Shown piece after piece: positions 6,764 through 9,708 of a DNA stretch of 9,708 bases. Position numbers and translations under genes: made by a program. How positions within the stretch are numbered: the first letter of the stretch is position 1; each line of letters opens with the position of its first letter. A model generated the notes under the pieces. It was not told the DNA's origin. It did no database searches and was given only the letters and a program-made list of their open reading frames with translations. The DNA is from Prevotellaceae bacterium UBA1787 (GTDB taxonomy: Bacteria > Bacteroidota > Bacteroidia > Bacteroidales > Bacteroidaceae): assembly GCA_002315195.1 (NCBI GenBank), contig DCGD01000110.1:1-9708 (forward strand). Reading direction: 5' to 3'.

Positions 6764-6772
6764 GGTCGTCTT

Positions 6773-7627
6773 CTACGGCATCAAGCCATAAACCTTGTCT
6801 CCACAGGTGTCAAGGTCTCGGAACAGTTCCTCGAATTTGTGGAATTGCATGTGGTGAACATCCTTGGTGACCATCCAGCAAAGGGGAAGGTCTCGGTACA
6901 TGGCGGCGACAAGGGAAAAGGTGCTGGGAGGTCCGATAAGATAGTTACATTCAGAAAGCAGACACAAGTCCTCCGCAGGGTTGCCTGCCGGAAAACATAC
7001 GTTGCTATCTCTTAGTTCCTTCCTGAAATGTTCCTTGTCCAAAGCCGGGTCATTTCCGCATATATATATATGAATGGTACGTGATGGGTGTTTTTGTACA
7101 AAAGATTTAATGAAGGAAAGATAGGTGTCATCATCGTAATAGTAGCGTCCTTTTCTCCACTCTTTGTAATCTCCACGTCGTATGTGTATTCCCAAACGCA
7201 GAGGCTTATTATCACAATTGCTTTCGTTTTGTTTCATGAACGCTTCCACTTTTTCCTTGATTTCCTGTCGGAACATAAAAAGAGACGCAATCTCCTCGCG
7301 ATGTCTCAGGAAGGAATCATAGAATCGCGCATGCCAGCCGCTAACCACAATGTGTTTGTGTCGCAGCATCTTTTTTTCCAATGCCGCATGGTCACAATTT
7401 TGACGCTTGAAACTTGCCGTTGGCAACAGACGAAGGGCGGCTGCATATTTGGCGAAAAAATACCAAAGGAAACCAACATGTTTGGTATCGGATATGTGGA
7501 AATAAGGATATTTGTAACTGAAACGCATGGAAATGGTGTGTCTTCCATGGTCTTTTCCCCATGCATACACATGGGCGAATTGCAGCAGATTGTTGCACAT
7601 CTGGCTTTTGTCGCGGGCAAACAACAT
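6773..7627 (-). CDS. GT11-like glycosyltransferase (probable fucosyltransferase)
   Basis: This 284-residue protein begins with ATG at 7627, only 2 nt after the stop of the LtaS-like gene (TAATCATG). An in-frame ATG at 7681 would lie inside that gene, and its first 18 residues look non-native. The strongest motif is LGIHIRRGDY (145-154), the GDP-fucose-binding HxRRGDY of alpha-1,2-fucosyltransferases. It is supported by CNNLLQFAHVYAWGKDHGR (11-29), the GT11-type N-terminus, and by EDLCLLSECNYLIGPPSTFSLVAA (219-242), which matches the conserved C-terminal STFS block. No signal peptide or membrane helix is seen, so it should act in the cytoplasm during glycan assembly. Linkage and acceptor are unknown. 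It ends 9 bp from the convergent M64 gene. The coding sequence contains an (AT)6 tract at 7060-7071. Confidence 0.8.
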   Translation of the reverse strand: MLFARDKSQMCNNLLQFAHVYAWGKDHGRHTISMRFSYKYPYFHISDTKHVGFLWYFFAKYAAALRLLPTASFKRQNCDHAALEKKMLRHKHIVVSGWHARFYDSFLRHREEIASLFMFRQEIKEKVEAFMKQNESNCDNKPLRLGIHIRRGDYKEWRKGRYYYDDDTYLSFIKSFVQKHPSRTIHIYICGNDPALDKEHFRKELRDSNVCFPAGNPAEDLCLLSECNYLIGPPSTFSLVAAMYRDLPLCWMVTKDVHHMQFHKFEELFRDLDTCGDKVYGLMP

Positions 7628-7629
7628 GA

Positions 7630-9498
7630 TTAGCGTTTTGAAAGGTCGTTGCACAAATGCTGAAGGTAAGCGCGCCCCCAACGCTTGGCATTGCCATGGG
7701 GATCGTTCAGTCCAAACAAGGGAACACCGTCGCGTTCATTGTCCTGAACGTAAGCAATGGAATCCGTGATGAAACCCAAACCATCCGAAAAGGAATAGAA
7801 CGCAAAGTGAGGTACCCTCCCATCCAACATGTCTTTGGAAAAAATGAAATCTTCATGACCTATACCCATTTGTCCGAACAAGGTGGCGGCAATATCCGTC
7901 TGTTGTCCCACTGCGGCAATTCTCTTTGGTCGCGCAATGACACCGCCCGTCCATACCATTGGTATTCTGAAGCGTTCAGGGTCTGCATGTGCGTACAGTT
8001 CCGCATGGCCGTTGCTGTGGTCGGGCACTGCTATGACCAAAAGATTATCCCACGCGTCTGTATGGCGGAGACGTGACAGAAAATCACCAAAGCAGGAATC
8101 CGCATAAGCCACGGAATTGTCGAATGGGTCGGCAAGCCTGTGGAAAGGTACATCAAAGGGCTCATGGCTCGACAAAGTCAGCATGACCTTGCAGAAAGGC
8201 TCTTCTTTGGAAGTGTCAGACTTGACTATCTCTTGGAAGAGTCTGTCGAATACGATGTGGTCGGGAACGCCCCATTTGGAGGTGCGTTCGGACAAAGAAA
8301 AGTTCTTGTCTCCGATGATGTTCTCAAAACCTCCTGATGTGAGGAAACCTTTGATGTTGGTGAAATTCACATCGCCTCCATGGATAAATTGCAGACCATA
8401 CCCATTTTCCCTGAGGTGCTTGGAGATAAATTGCAACTTGTCACATTTTTTTTGATATTTCATGACGGCGTAAGGGGCAATGGCAGGGTAGGCGGCGAGA
8501 ACGGAAGCCACGCCTCGGTCGGTACGCCAGGCATTGCAATACATGTTCTCAAATCCTACCGCTTCCTCATACAATCTGTTAAAGGTGGGCATGATGTCCC
8601 AATCGGCGCAGGGATTGATTGCATGACAGAGATAACCGGAAAAACTCTCAAAAATCACAATCAATATGTTGGGTCTTTCAGTGGTCAATATCGTGTCGCG
8701 TTCCAACTTTACGCTATCTTCTTTCATGGTCATCAAATCGTTGAACACGCGTTCCGCTTCACTGTCCTCCATGAAATGATAGTATGCGGATTTTTCCTCT
8801 TGTTTGGTGAAAGAGTAGAGCAGACTGAATATGGGATTTACGGCGGCATGGTTCAAAGCCACTTCAGACGAGAAATAAGCGCGCCCCACGTTCATAGTAG
8901 CGACTGAGACACCTCCGCGTATGGCAATTACCAAAGCACCACTCAAAACCAGGAACAGAAAAGTCCGAAATATGGCTCTCACGACCTTGCCTTTTGTGCA
9001 GGCAAGCAAGCGAAAAACCTTGTCATCGCGATAAGGGTATATACTTTTGCTGAGTTTCCATGCACACCAAACCACGAGCGGCGCAGTTACCGCGCCTGCG
9101 GCCAACTCCCACCATTCGGCTTGGGAAATGCACACCCAAGGCGCATCGGCAAAATACAAGAATGGCGTATAATCCAAGCGAAAACCCCAATAGCCATATA
9201 GCACCACGTCGATGACCCAAATGGAAACAACCAAGGGAAGACAGACGGCATAATATGTACGCAATAAGGAATCTCGCCATTTACCCTTGATCCAATTGTG
9301 CAGCAAGGATGTGATAAAGGGAAAAATCATGAGATAACCACCTATGGTGACATCGTGCGGAAGGGAATGAACAAGAACTTCCTTCCAATCCTCCATGCGG
9401 TAACTGCCATATATATCCCAGTGGTACCCCATGAAAAGAACTGTTTCAACAAGAAACAGTGCAATGAACAAAATATAAAACAGCAGATTTTTTCTCAT
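7630..9498 (-). CDS. LtaS-like membrane phosphotransferase (alkaline phosphatase superfamily)
   Basis: This 622-residue protein has five N-terminal membrane helices (about 5-23, 49-68, 80-105, 131-149 and 175-196) followed by a periplasmic alkaline-phosphatase-fold domain from about 273, the layout of lipoteichoic acid synthase and OpgB-type enzymes. Catalytic residues can be placed: E284 in FESFSG, the nucleophile T326 in NAWRTDRG, and metal ligands D493 and H494 in VPDHSNGH; SSHEPFDVP (443-451) is the conserved substrate-pocket segment. Such enzymes move phosphoglycerol or phosphoethanolamine from a phospholipid to an extracytoplasmic acceptor. A Gram-negative owner would not make lipoteichoic acid, so a glycan or lipid A decoration is more likely (inference). 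It is not a type I sulfatase, because the CxPxR/SxPxR signature is absent. Start at 9498 follows the upstream stop by 11 nt. An A8 tract (coding strand) occurs at 8446-8453. Confidence 0.87.
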   Translation of the reverse strand: MRKNLLFYILFIALFLVETVLFMGYHWDIYGSYRMEDWKEVLVHSLPHDVTIGGYLMIFPFITSLLHNWIKGKWRDSLLRTYYAVCLPLVVSIWVIDVVLYGYWGFRLDYTPFLYFADAPWVCISQAEWWELAAGAVTAPLVVWCAWKLSKSIYPYRDDKVFRLLACTKGKVVRAIFRTFLFLVLSGALVIAIRGGVSVATMNVGRAYFSSEVALNHAAVNPIFSLLYSFTKQEEKSAYYHFMEDSEAERVFNDLMTMKEDSVKLERDTILTTERPNILIVIFESFSGYLCHAINPCADWDIMPTFNRLYEEAVGFENMYCNAWRTDRGVASVLAAYPAIAPYAVMKYQKKCDKLQFISKHLRENGYGLQFIHGGDVNFTNIKGFLTSGGFENIIGDKNFSLSERTSKWGVPDHIVFDRLFQEIVKSDTSKEEPFCKVMLTLSSHEPFDVPFHRLADPFDNSVAYADSCFGDFLSRLRHTDAWDNLLVIAVPDHSNGHAELYAHADPERFRIPMVWTGGVIARPKRIAAVGQQTDIAATLFGQMGIGHEDFIFSKDMLDGRVPHFAFYSFSDGLGFITDSIAYVQDNERDGVPLFGLNDPHGNAKRWGRAYLQHLCNDLSKR

Positions 9499-9509
9499 AA
9501 TTTCATCAT

Positions 9510-9708
9510 CTACAAGGCCAATCGAAAACCGACATTATCCTCAAAGCGCCAGTCGGACAGCATAAATCGGTTCGAAACGCGGAGATAGTCCTTGGAAGAA
9601 CGCCAACTGCCACCCCGAATCACGTGAAACAAACCTTTTCCCGGACCTTTCGGGTTCTTTTGGGAAACAGTATCGTAGCATCCATAGAAATCTTCGCACC
9701 ATTCCCAA
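9510..9708 (-). CDS. FGE/SUMF-fold domain protein, C-terminal end (partial)
   Basis: The last 65 residues of a protein read in from the right edge and stop with TAG at 9510-9512. WEWCEDFYG at the window edge, then HVIRGGSWRS and DNVGFRLAL at the very end, are the classic C-terminal signature of the formylglycine-generating-enzyme / sulfatase-modifying-factor fold. True FGE has two catalytic cysteines five residues apart after RGGSx; here these positions are S37 and L42 of the visible fragment, so it is unlikely to make formylglycine. Related folds occur in lectin-like proteins, ergothioneine-type enzymes and the GldJ/GldK gliding/T9SS lipoproteins. The N-terminus is needed to choose between these. 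It is followed 11 nt later by the LtaS-like gene and is probably cotranscribed with it. Confidence 0.85.
   Translation of the reverse strand, partial: WEWCEDFYGCYDTVSQKNPKGPGKGLFHVIRGGSWRSSKDYLRVSNRFMLSDWRFEDNVGFRLAL

Noticed and set aside
7630..9498. Type I sulfatase
   Set aside because: There is no C/S-x-P-x-R activation motif. The five N-terminal helices and Thr nucleophile in RTDRG fit the LtaS group instead.

Overview
The window looks like a surface-glycoconjugate locus from a member of the Bacteroidota, most likely of the Bacteroides/Prevotella type. The evidence is a TAnnTTTG-type -7 promoter box before the first gene, no Shine-Dalgarno sequences at the starts, and the protein set: a GT90 (CAP10-like) and a GT11-like glycosyltransferase, a secreted M64 peptidase, an LtaS-like membrane phosphotransferase and an FGE/SUMF-fold protein. 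The sequence alone does not fix a genus.

Layout. Positions 1-731 hold no convincing gene. This stretch has AT-rich inverted repeats at both ends and, near 328-424, two adjacent GC-rich imperfect hairpins that could belong to a structured RNA. A plus-strand operon follows at 741-6763: (1) a GtrA-GT87 fusion membrane protein, (2) a WecE/RffA-like sugar 4-aminotransferase, (3) an ArnC/GtrB-like polyprenyl-phosphate glycosyltransferase with two C-terminal membrane helices, (4) a GT90 glycosyltransferase and (5) an exported M64 zinc peptidase. Most junctions overlap or abut (ATGA, TAAATG, TGATG); the exception is 37 nt between genes 2 and 3. A minus-strand operon converges on it and ends 9 bp away. 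In transcription order it contains the C-terminal end of an FGE/SUMF-like protein (cut by the window edge), a five-helix LtaS-like phosphotransferase, and a GT11-like glycosyltransferase starting 2 nt after the LtaS-like stop.

How the genes may work together (inference). The first three plus-strand genes supply a 4-amination step, loading of a sugar onto undecaprenyl phosphate, membrane flipping and periplasmic transfer. This resembles the arn (Ara4N) pathway, but with flippase and GT-C transferase fused in one polypeptide and with a dTDP-Fuc4N-type aminotransferase in place of ArnB. GT90 and the GT11-like enzyme would build or decorate the glycan in the cytoplasm. The LtaS-like enzyme could add a phospho-alcohol group (phosphoglycerol or phosphoethanolamine) on the outer face of the inner membrane. 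The role of the M64 peptidase is not evident.
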